From Akkermansia muciniphila (GTDB taxonomy: Bacteria > Verrucomicrobiota > Verrucomicrobiia > Verrucomicrobiales > Akkermansiaceae): a stretch of 64,000 nucleotides of DNA. Shown here in pieces: positions 1-10,457 of this stretch. The position numbers were made by a program, and so were the translations under genes. The DNA is taken from contig CAMCYK010000001.1 in NCBI GenBank assembly GCA_945883695.1, positions 40,730-104,729 of the forward strand, written 5' to 3'. How positions within the stretch are numbered: position 1 is the first letter of the stretch; every line of letters begins with the position of its first letter. The notes beneath the pieces are model-generated. The model was not told the DNA's origin, searched no databases, and worked only from the letters and a program-made list of their open reading frames with translations.

Positions 1-292
1 CGTCGATGTCGGGCATGTAGCCGCGCATTTCGCAGACCCAGATGCGGCCGGCGGGATCGAAGTCGAGGCAGACCGGCTTGTCGACGAGGGGCTCGGTGGC
101 GACCGGTTCGATGACGAACCCGGGGGCGAGCTGGAAGCTTTTCAGCGCGTCTTCCACCGACAGCACCGGCGACGGCGGGATCTCGCTTTCGGGCACGACC
201 GCGGCCATGTTGTCGTGTCCTTTGCGATCACCCTGCTGGGCAGCGAGCGGAAGGGTGGAAATGAGGGCGGCGGCGAGAAATTGCGGGCGCAT
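1..292 (-). CDS. PVC-type membrane-bound dehydrogenase / heme-binding protein, N-terminal part (truncated by window edge)
   Basis: Minus-strand translation from ATG at 292: MRPQFLAAALISTLPLAAQQGDRKGHDNMAAVVPESEIPPSPVLSVEDALKSFQLAPGFVIEPVATEPLVDKPVCLDFDPAGRIWVCEMRGYMPDID; signal peptide plus typical beta-propeller opening of PVC-superfamily dehydrogenases. Confidence 0.6.
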   Translation of the reverse strand, partial: MRPQFLAAALISTLPLAAQQGDRKGHDNMAAVVPESEIPPSPVLSVEDALKSFQLAPGFVIEPVATEPLVDKPVCLDFDPAGRIWVCEMRGYMPDID

Positions 293-464
293 GTGCTTGG
301 GTTTACGGGTGGGGCGGGCGGACTCTTCCCGGCCGGGGCTGAAAAGTCAAAATGTGTATGACAGGATCGCGGGACGGGTAAACTTCCATGGAGTGCCGGG
401 ATTTCAGGAACTCAAGGGGAAATCTCGCACTGGCCAAGCGGCGCGGAGGGTGCATGTTTGTTCC

Positions 465-797
465 ATGAAGAAATCGTTTCTCCTGCTGCCCGTGATTCTG
501 GCGTTCGTGTCCTGCGACAAAAGCCCGTCGGCTGCCGCGCCGAAAGCGGTGGAAGTCGACGAGCCGGCGGCCGATCCGAAGACCCCTGGCGAACGTCTCG
601 ACCGGGCGCTCCAGAAGACCGGGGAAGGGCTGCAGGTCGCCGGGGAGAAGACCGAGGAGGGCCTGAGGACCGCCAAGGAGAAGACCGAGGCGGGGCTGGA
701 CAAGGCGGCGGAAGCGACCGGTAGATTCCTCAGGGAGGTGGGCGAGAAGATCGAGGAGCAGGCCGAGAAGCCGGTGCCGCCGGCGGAAGAGCCCTGA
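465..797 (+). CDS. Small lipoprotein with Lys/Glu-rich amphipathic repeats
   Basis: MKKSFLLLPVILAFVSC lipobox followed by repeats (KTGEGLQVAGEKTEEGLRTAKEKTEAGLDKAAEATG). Confidence 0.6.
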   Translation: MKKSFLLLPVILAFVSCDKSPSAAAPKAVEVDEPAADPKTPGERLDRALQKTGEGLQVAGEKTEEGLRTAKEKTEAGLDKAAEATGRFLREVGEKIEEQAEKPVPPAEEP

Positions 798-810
798 GGG
801 TGCGCGCGCG

Positions 811-854
811 CGGTGGCCTCGGGCCGCAGGCCACCGGGGGCGCGGAGGCTCCGC
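811..854. repeat. Two GC-rich palindromes in a convergent intergenic region
   Basis: CGGTGGCCT-cgggccgc-AGGCCACCG (811-836) and GCGGAG-G-CTCCGC (842-854); no U-tract. Confidence 0.5.
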
Positions 855-984
855 CCCGCAGAGTGGTCCATTCGCTCCGCCGCCCGTTCCAGCCTGCATT
901 GCCAAAACAAGCCGTCCCCTGGCTTCTGCGGGCCGGAGGCCCCCAGTGGTGGCTCCCACCCCGGTGCCGGCGTTTTCCAAGCGG

Positions 985-2514
985 TCAGAGCATCGCCTTG
1001 AAGCTCGCGAGCGCGTCGGCGTAGGTCGCGGCCAGCGAGGCGTCCGGCTCCACCCTGGAGCCGGCGGCGGGCTTGCAGAAATCGGCGCTGAGGCGGGCGA
1101 GGTCGTGGCCGCAGGCATGGGCGGCGCGCAGGGCGGCGCCGAGACCGGCCCCGTTGGCGATCGCGAAACGCTCGACCGGGGCTTGAAAAATATTGGCGAC
1201 CAGTTGGGCGATGCCGTCATTTTGCGACGCACCGCCGGTCAGGCGGATCAAGCCGGCCTTCTCGCCAATCCACTGGCTGTGGAGGCGCATGTTGAGGAAC
1301 TGGCCTTCGAGCAGGGCGCGGACCTGGACGGCCGCCGGGGCGTCGGCGGGGAAATTCCTCACCGGGCCGTCGAAGTCGCGGCGCGGGGTGATTTCAGGAC
1401 CGAAGAAGGGGAGCATCAACCTGCCCTCATTGCCGGCGGGCGTGAGGGCGAGGCCGTCCACGTCGAAGGCGGACCAGTCGAGTCCGCAGGTGTCGCGCAG
1501 CGCCTCGCGGGCCAGCGAGCCGTTGCGGAAACAGATCAACGACATGAAGCCGCCGGCCGGATTGCCGAAGACATGGCCGAAGCCCTGCGGGTCGGTGACC
1601 GGCTTTTCCATCGCGGCGAAGAACGTGTCGGAGGTGCCGAGCGAGATCACGATGGTGCCGGGCGCGGTGGCACCCATGCCGACCAGCGAGGAAGGATTGT
1701 CGCCGGTCGAAAGGACAACCTGGCAGTCCGGCGAGAGGCCGAACTTCTCGACGAAGTATTCCGACACGAAGCCGGCGATGGTGGTGCCGGCGGCGGCGGG
1801 CGGAAGCTTGGCGCGGAGGTCCGGCGCGGTGGCGTCGAGCAGGGCGTCATCCCAGCCGAGGGTCTGCAAGTTCAGCAGGTTCATGCCCGCGCCGTCGCCG
1901 TGGTCGATGGCGATCGACTTGCCGGCGAGGACCGAGCCGACGAAAGAGCTCACGAGGTGGATGACGGCGGTCTTTTCGTAGGCGGCGGGGTCCTGCTTGA
2001 AGAAGCGGCGGATCTGCGGGCCGGTGAAGCGCTCGACGGCGATCGAGCCGGACTTGCGGCAGACCTCGGCATTGCCGCCGACCGCCGCGGCGATCTCGGC
2101 GCACTCGGCGCCGGTCGAGGTGTCCATCCAGATCGGCGCGGTGGCGCGGGTGAGGGCGCCGGAAAGCTGGCCTTCGAGCGATCCGGCGGCCTTCAGCGAA
2201 CCAAGGCGGGATTCCAAGGTGTCGTCGAAGTAGAGCGAGCCGTGCTGCTGGCCGGAGCAGGCGACGGCGATGACGGGGGAAAGGTCGAAGCCGTCGGCGA
2301 GCTGTTGGAAAACCAGGTCGAGCGCCTCCATCCACATCCGCGGGTCGGCGTGGACCTCGCCGTCCCTGCCGCCGGGGAGGAAGCCGCTGGGCGACTTGTA
2401 GGCGGGCAGGGCGCTGCCGAAGTTCACTGAGGCCTCGCGGACGATCGCGCCGCTGGCGGGGTCGATGACAAGGGCGGAGAGCGACTGGGTGGAGGAATCG
2501 AGGCCGAGGAACAT
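985..2514 (-). CDS. xylB: Xylulokinase / FGGY-family carbohydrate kinase
   Basis: MFLGLDSSTQSLSALVID N-terminus, ACSGQQHGS, STGDNPSSLVGMGA, SLGTSDTFFA, TGGASQNDGIAQLVANIF motifs of FGGY kinases. Confidence 0.9.
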   Translation of the reverse strand: MFLGLDSSTQSLSALVIDPASGAIVREASVNFGSALPAYKSPSGFLPGGRDGEVHADPRMWMEALDLVFQQLADGFDLSPVIAVACSGQQHGSLYFDDTLESRLGSLKAAGSLEGQLSGALTRATAPIWMDTSTGAECAEIAAAVGGNAEVCRKSGSIAVERFTGPQIRRFFKQDPAAYEKTAVIHLVSSFVGSVLAGKSIAIDHGDGAGMNLLNLQTLGWDDALLDATAPDLRAKLPPAAAGTTIAGFVSEYFVEKFGLSPDCQVVLSTGDNPSSLVGMGATAPGTIVISLGTSDTFFAAMEKPVTDPQGFGHVFGNPAGGFMSLICFRNGSLAREALRDTCGLDWSAFDVDGLALTPAGNEGRLMLPFFGPEITPRRDFDGPVRNFPADAPAAVQVRALLEGQFLNMRLHSQWIGEKAGLIRLTGGASQNDGIAQLVANIFQAPVERFAIANGAGLGAALRAAHACGHDLARLSADFCKPAAGSRVEPDASLAATYADALASFKAML

Positions 2515-2595
2515 GCGCTTTAGAAACCAGAGGCAAGAGGCAAGAGACCAGAAGGAAAAGCGGCATGATCGGCGCCCCAGTGGGGGGAAGGCTCT

Positions 2596-2730
2596 TCACA
2601 GTCCGAGTTCCTGGCGCAGGGACTCGAAGAGCGGATCGCGCGGGGAGGGGGTGACGGGTTTCTTTTGCGGTGGCTTCCGGGCGGAGCGGGAGGGCTTTTC
2701 CGCGGGGCGGCGGGGCGGGCGGGGATTCAT
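2596..2730 (-). CDS. Small basic Pro-rich ORF (44 aa), possible
   Basis: MNPRPPRRPAEKPSRSARKPPQKKPVTPSPRDPLFESLRQELGL; located just upstream of xylB on the same strand. Confidence 0.3.
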   Translation of the reverse strand: MNPRPPRRPAEKPSRSARKPPQKKPVTPSPRDPLFESLRQELGL

Positions 2731-2847
2731 GGGGTCCGGGTGGTCGGGTTGGAAATGTCGGCTGGCAGAGGTCGGCGGATCGCCAGGAAGAGCAGGGGCC
2801 TCACCGGTGAAGCGGTGATGAAAGGAAAGTGAAATCGAAGGGCCATG

Positions 2848-3033
2848 AGAGCCGCCGGAGGCCCTCGGACTGCTGCGATGATTCGCAGCTTTCGATTGCA
2901 AGGGGAGGCCCGCCGCTCCTGTGGACGGAGGCGACCTGCCGGGATCGCCGCGTTGCGCCTGAACGGACGGCCTCACCCTTCATTCCGAGAGCTGCGAATC
3001 ATCGCAGCAGTCCAAGAGCCGCCGGCGGGGAGT
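2848..3033. repeat. REPIN-like inverted pair of REP palindromes
   Basis: GGACTGCTGCGATGATTCGCAGCT (2867-2890) and exact reverse complement AGCTGCGAATCATCGCAGCAGTCC (2990-3013); flanking GAGCCGCCGG also inverted; each core is itself a GCTGCGA-TGAT-TCGCAGC hairpin. Confidence 0.65.
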
Positions 3034-3192
3034 CGCCGCGGCCTGGAACGAATTTCGTGCCTCGCCCGGATCACCCGGCGGGTGGGGGCGGGGCTGATGG
3101 CCGGGGGTGGAGGCGGCCCGCCGGGGTCGAGGGACGGTCGGAAAGCCCGCGGAAGACCCTTGCGTCGGCCGAGATCTCGACAAGGCTCGTGG

Positions 3193-3783
3193 ATGACCGC
3201 CTCCTTCCGCTTCGCTATGATTCCGGGCGCCTTGGCCCTTGCCCTTTTCGGATTAGCCGCGGCGGCCGACGAGGTGGCGACGCGCCCGTCGGAGCTCCAC
3301 CTGAAATTCGACGGCGATGCCGCGGAACCCGAGTGGACCGCGCAGAACGACAGCGTGATGGGGGGCGTGTCGAAAGGGGGGGCGGTGGTGCGCGACGGCG
3401 TGCTGGCATTCACCGGGTCGCTCTCGCTGGAGAACAACGGCGGCTTCGCCCAGGTGCGCATCCAGAATCTCGATCGTGATCTTGCGGGGAAGAAGGGGGT
3501 GAAACTGCGGGTCATGGGCGATGGCCGGAAGTATCAATTGCGTCTCGCGACCGATGCCCGCCACCGCGGATCCCGCATTTCCTACAGCGTGGAGTTCCCG
3601 ACCACGGCCGGCAGCTGGACGGAGGTCGAAGTGCGCTTCGCCGATTTGAAAGCGAGCCATCACGGCAACGCGTTGGACGGTCCACCGGTCAATCTCTCGC
3701 AAGTCGAGGAAATGAGCTTCCTGATCGGCGACAAGCGCGAGGGGCCGTTCGCGCTGAAGGTCGACTGGCTGAAGGTCGAGTGA
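3193..3783 (+). CDS. CIA30-family (complex I intermediate-associated protein 30-like) secreted protein
   Basis: KFDG..EPEWTAQNDSVMGGVSKGG...GFAQVR...DGRKYQLRL...WTEVEVRFADL...EEMSFLIGDKREGPFALKVDWLKVE. Confidence 0.8.
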   Translation: MTASFRFAMIPGALALALFGLAAAADEVATRPSELHLKFDGDAAEPEWTAQNDSVMGGVSKGGAVVRDGVLAFTGSLSLENNGGFAQVRIQNLDRDLAGKKGVKLRVMGDGRKYQLRLATDARHRGSRISYSVEFPTTAGSWTEVEVRFADLKASHHGNALDGPPVNLSQVEEMSFLIGDKREGPFALKVDWLKVE

Positions 3784-3806
3784 CGGGTGGCCGGGGGCGG
3801 TGTCAC

Positions 3807-3849
3807 CCGCCAGCAGGCTGGCGGAGGGAGAGCGGCAGCAGGCTGCCGC
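3807..3849. repeat. Tandem REP-like palindromes
   Basis: CCGCCAGC-AG-GCTGGCGG (3807-3824) and GCGGCAGC-AG-GCTGCCGC (3832-3849), between convergent genes. Confidence 0.6.
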
Positions 3850-3861
3850 AGTCCACGAGTA

Positions 3862-5289
3862 CTACGCGAGGACCGGCAAGCTCAGGCGGGCGACGGTGCC
3901 GCCCTCGGCGCGGGCTTCGAGGGCTACCGTGCCGCCGTGCAGCTCGGCGGCTTCCTTGACCAGGGTCAGGCCGAGGCCGGTGCCTTTGCGGCCGGAGCCG
4001 TGGTGCTTGAGCGAGTAGAAGCGCTCGAAGATCTTGTCGGTCGCGTAATCCGGAACGCCGGGGCCGCGGTCGGAGATCGAGATGACGCCGTCGGCCTGAA
4101 GTACGATGGCCACCGTGGATCCGGCGGGGGAGAAGTCGATCGCGTTCTCCAGCAGGTTGGTCACGGCGGAGCGGAGGATGAAGGCGTCGCCACGGACCGG
4201 GACGGGAGTTCCGGGTAGCGAAACCGCGAGGGTCACCTTCGCCAGGTCGGCGGGCGGGCGGGCCTGGTCGATGGCGCGGGCGACGATCGGGCCGAGATCG
4301 ACGGGGTCGGTCGCGTCGAGGCTGCTGCGGCCTTCCAGCGCGGAGAGTTCGAGCAGCCGGTTGAGCAGCCGTTCGGCGCGGCCGGACTCCGCGCGGATGT
4401 TTTCGAGGAAACGGTGGCGGTCGGCGGGCGGCATGTCCTCGCCGAGCAACTCGGCCGCACCGCGGATGGCGGCCAGCGGGCTTTTCATCTCGTGGGTCAG
4501 GGTTTGGACGTAGCGCTCGGCGTAGCGGCGGCCTTCCAGCGCCTCGCGCATCGATTCGAGCGCGCGGGCAAGGGTGTTGACCTCCTTGCCGGCCCCGAGT
4601 TTCGGCAGCGGCGGGCGCTTGCCGGACTCGATCTCGCGGGCGTATTCGGTGAGCCGGCCGACCGGCAGGTATTGCCAGATGAACACCGCGGTCACCAGGA
4701 ACAGGATGCCCGCGCCGACCAGCCCGGTGCCCCAGTAGATGCCGCGGCGGCGGGCGTCGAGGATCGGCAGCACGTCGGCCTGCGGTTTGTAAACGGTCAG
4801 CACCCCGAAGGGATCGTCCGGCGGGCCGACCAGCGCGCCGACGTGGAGCACGGACGAAAGCGGGTTCTCCTCGTCGGTGCGGCTACTACGGGCACCGTAC
4901 TGGCCGCGCAGGGTGTAATACACGTCACGCATCGCGGCGAGATTCCTGCCTTCCAACTTGCCGCCGGAATCGAAGATCACCGTGCCGCCCGCGTCGGTCA
5001 GATAGGTGCCGAGACCGACGTCGTGTTTCAGGTGCTTGTGGATGTCGGCCACGAACTTCCGCCGCGAGGCGCCTTCGAAACCGCGCCGGAAGCGCTCCTG
5101 GTCGAAACCGCCGGCCGCCAGGTCGGCCTCGACGAAGGCGGCGAGCAGCTGGGCGGCATCGACCATCGACTCCTCGGTCGCCTGATAGGTTTGCGGTTCG
5201 ACGACCGACAGCTGCTGGCGGACCAGCAGGTAGATGCCGGCGCCGATGATCAGGGCGATGACGAGCAGGGTGACGCGGGTCAGGCGCAT
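3862..5289 (-). CDS. Membrane sensor histidine kinase (CreC-like)
   Basis: N-terminal TM, periplasmic sensor, second TM, HAMP-like segment, H-box LTHEMKSPLAAIRGAAELL, N-box NLLENAIDFSP, G-boxes DRGPGVPD and GTGLGLTLVKEAAELHGG. Confidence 0.9.
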   Translation of the reverse strand: MRLTRVTLLVIALIIGAGIYLLVRQQLSVVEPQTYQATEESMVDAAQLLAAFVEADLAAGGFDQERFRRGFEGASRRKFVADIHKHLKHDVGLGTYLTDAGGTVIFDSGGKLEGRNLAAMRDVYYTLRGQYGARSSRTDEENPLSSVLHVGALVGPPDDPFGVLTVYKPQADVLPILDARRRGIYWGTGLVGAGILFLVTAVFIWQYLPVGRLTEYAREIESGKRPPLPKLGAGKEVNTLARALESMREALEGRRYAERYVQTLTHEMKSPLAAIRGAAELLGEDMPPADRHRFLENIRAESGRAERLLNRLLELSALEGRSSLDATDPVDLGPIVARAIDQARPPADLAKVTLAVSLPGTPVPVRGDAFILRSAVTNLLENAIDFSPAGSTVAIVLQADGVISISDRGPGVPDYATDKIFERFYSLKHHGSGRKGTGLGLTLVKEAAELHGGTVALEARAEGGTVARLSLPVLA

Positions 5290-7934
5290 GGGGAAGAGAC
5301 TCAAGACGAGAAGCGGCAAGACGCAAGACTTGAGGAGAGACGCAAAAGGCCCGCCGGCGATCGCGTTGATCTGGGCGTCGGTCAGGTTGGCGGGACCGGC
5401 GATGCCGCCGAAGCCGGCTCCGGCCGCGACGGTGATTCTCGTCAAGTCGGCCGGGATGGCATTGAGGTCCTCGATCGCCAGCCTGCCGGCGGTGACCGTG
5501 GTCGTGCCGGCGTAGGTATTGGTCCCGCTGAGGAACAGGAAGCCGTCCCCGAGTTTCTCGAGGCTGCTGGCTCCGATGATGTTGCCGGAGTAGGCGAGAT
5601 CGACCGCCGCGGTTCCGTCGCCGACATGGACGCGGGTCGGGGAGCCGAGGGTCGCCTTGGCGGCGATGACGGCGGTGCCCGGGTGCGCCCGGGTGCGCCA
5701 GGGTGGTGATGGTGGGATCGAGGCCGCCGGAGAAGCGCAGGTCCAGCCCGTCGCCGCCGTTGGAAAGCGCGAGGGACACGGTGCCGCCGGTCATGGTGAG
5801 GGAGTTCAGGTGGTTGTATTCCGACGGATTCCACAACCCGCCGATGTCGCCGCCGGTGAGGGTGTAGTTTTGCGCGACGGAGTTGTTGAAGGTCATCGAA
5901 CCCGGCGCGGGGTTGCCGACGACGGTGACGGTGCCGCCGAAGAGTCCGCCCGAGGTGGCGATGACGCTGTCGTTGAAGGTCACCCTGTCGCCGTTGGCGA
6001 AGAAGGTGTCGGTGCTGCTCCAGTTGGCCTCCGGGCCGCCGATCTGCCAGTTGTTGACCGCCACCGACCCGCCCACCGTGATTCCGGCGGGAATTCCGAG
6101 GCCGCCGGCGGCGACGGTGAGGGTGCCGGTGTAACCGCTCGCGCTGCCGCCGAGGATGAGGATGCCCGCGCCGCTCTTGGTCAGGGGCGCGGCCCCGCCG
6201 AGGGTGACGGCCAGGGTCGCGTTGGTGGCGGCCCGGAGGGTGCTGGCGCTGCTGACCCGCAAGGGACCGGTGCCCGGGGTGCCGGGGCCCGCGAGTACGA
6301 CGGTGCCGCCGTCGAGCGTCACCGTGCCGGCGAGGGTGCTGGCGGACTCGAGGGTGAGGGTGCCCGCCGTGGATTTGGTGAAATTGCCGGAGCCGGTGAG
6401 CAGTCCGCCGATGGCTCCGCGGCCAAGGTTCAGGGTCGAGCCGCCCCGCACCTCGACCTTGGTTCCGGCGGGAGCCGACAGGGCGGCGAGGTTGACCGTT
6501 TGGGCGGCGTCGGGGCCGGTCACGACCAGCGACTTGCCATCGAACAGGCTGATGATCTCGTTGTAGGTGCCCGCGTTGAGGGTCACGGCGGCGCCGAGGT
6601 TGGCCGCGACCAGACCGGCCTGGATGGTGGCGAAGGCGTTGGTGCCGTAAGTGGCGGCCTGGTTGCCGGCGGTTCCGGCATCCGCGTCGGCAATCGGGGT
6701 GCCCGGGGCGAGCGCCGACCAGTCGTCGTCGACATAGACCGGCGCGTCGTCATCGACGATCGAGACCGCGACGGTCGCCGAGGAAGCGTTCCCCCCGGGA
6801 ATGTTGATGGTGAAGCCGGACGAATCGACCGCGGGGGCACCGCCGGGATTGAAGGCCCCGTTCGGATTGTAGGTGAAGTCCCCGTTCGCGTTGAGGGTCA
6901 GCAAGGCTCCCGAGGGCAAGGCGAGGGCCTGCCCGACGCTGGCCGGGTTGCCATTCACGGCGGTCACGACGGCGGGCGCGCCGCTGTAGGCGGCCTGTAG
7001 TCCCGCGACGCGGAGCTCCATCAACGTGAAGTTTTGGTGGCCTCGGGGGTGGCGTCCGAGTCGTTCCCGGTGACCCGGATCTTGGCTACGGTGGAACCGT
7101 CCGGGACGATGCCGTTGCTGGACACCCGGAGGTGCGGCGTCGCGCCGTCCGGAATTGCCAGTCCGATTGCCTGGCCGAGCACGTTGCCGCCGGCGTCGAG
7201 AAAGGCGACCTCCACGTGGTTGTCGCGGTCCTGGTTGGAGTTGCGGCCGTAGAGGTCCACCGCGAGCTGGTTGGACGGCCCGTCCAGGACCGGCGGGCTG
7301 AGATCGTAGATCAGGACGGCGGGGCCGTTGCCGCTGGCGTTGTGGAAGCCGGTGCCGGTACCGAAGGCCAGGTTCGGCAGCGGACTGGCGGGGCTGAGGG
7401 GATTGTAGGCGAAGCCGTCGTCGAGGGTGCCCTCAAGCGTGCCCCCGTAGCCGTTGGCACCGAGGATCAGCGAGGGCGGGCTGAGCAGCGGGACGTTGCC
7501 CGGGGCGACGCCCGACCTGTAGGCCACGTTGTCCACCATCCCGAAACCCCAGCCGCCATGATAGTAGTCGATCCAGTCGATCACGAAAAGCTCGCCCGGA
7601 TAAGTCGTGTTGATGGTCTTGAGCTGGGCGATGCTCCACCCCGTGTTCTCCCGGAGTTGAAGAATCCGCCGGTGCCGCGGCCGCCGTCGTTGGCGCCGGC
7701 GCTGGAGAATACCACGCCGCTTGGTCCGGAGACGCCGAGGGTGTCGATCCATCCGTCGAGCGAGGCCCCGTCGTTGCCGACAAGATCGAAATCGTAAGCC
7801 TGGATCGTCGGCGGCTGGGCGAGCACGTTGCCGGTCGCGGCGGGACCGGTTTCGCTGACGGTGACGTTCCGGTTGGAGGCAAGCGGAACCTGGGCGGCGA
7901 GCGTGCCCGTGAGGGCTGCTCCCGCCAGAAGCAT
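5290..7934 (-). pseudogene. Autotransporter-type beta-strand-repeat passenger protein, multiply frameshifted and 3'-truncated
   Basis: Fragments 7581-7991, 7021-7752, 4925-7024 and the 5' part of 3862-5445 chain into one protein if 1-nt indels near 7650 and 7030 and a 10-bp duplication at 5677-5699 are corrected; typical GAGTLTL/TYAGTTTVTAG repeats. Confidence 0.8.
5677..5699. repeat. 10-bp tandem duplication (period-10 tract)
   Basis: ...gtgcccgggtgcgcccgggtgcgccagg...; removing one 10-bp unit restores the reading frame. Confidence 0.85.
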
Positions 7935-8238
7935 CAATGGATTTTCATAATGGTTTTTTATCGAATCCGGCGCTCTTGGGCGGAGCGGCACCGCACCGAT
8001 GGCCCTCAGGGCATCGACGATACAATTCCCAACTTACTCGTTCCGGATCTGAGGTGGCAAGTCGGCAATCGACCGTCGGATTCTTCCAGCAGCCGGGGTT
8101 TCACCGGGGTTCGTCACCCGCGGCTTGCCAGGCCCGGAAGAAGTCCCGATCACTCCGGCCCGCACCCGACGCCGGATCCGATTCACCTCAGCTCCTGCTT
8201 GACCGCCGGTCTTTTATCCGTTCATCTGAACAAGTTCC

Positions 8239-10350
<2,112 letters not shown>

Positions 10351-10457
10351 GATTTCCCCGGGCGTTGCCGGTCGTGCGCGGTTCGCACGTCGAGCGCCGG
10401 CGCGGGCGCGGCTCCCCTCGCCATGCCGGACCGGGAATATTCCGTTGCGGGGCAAGC

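Noticed and set aside
4414-7000. Plus-strand ORFs 4414-5709 and 5657-7000
   Set aside because: Antisense to the histidine kinase and autotransporter sequence; composition typical of spurious GC-rich frames.
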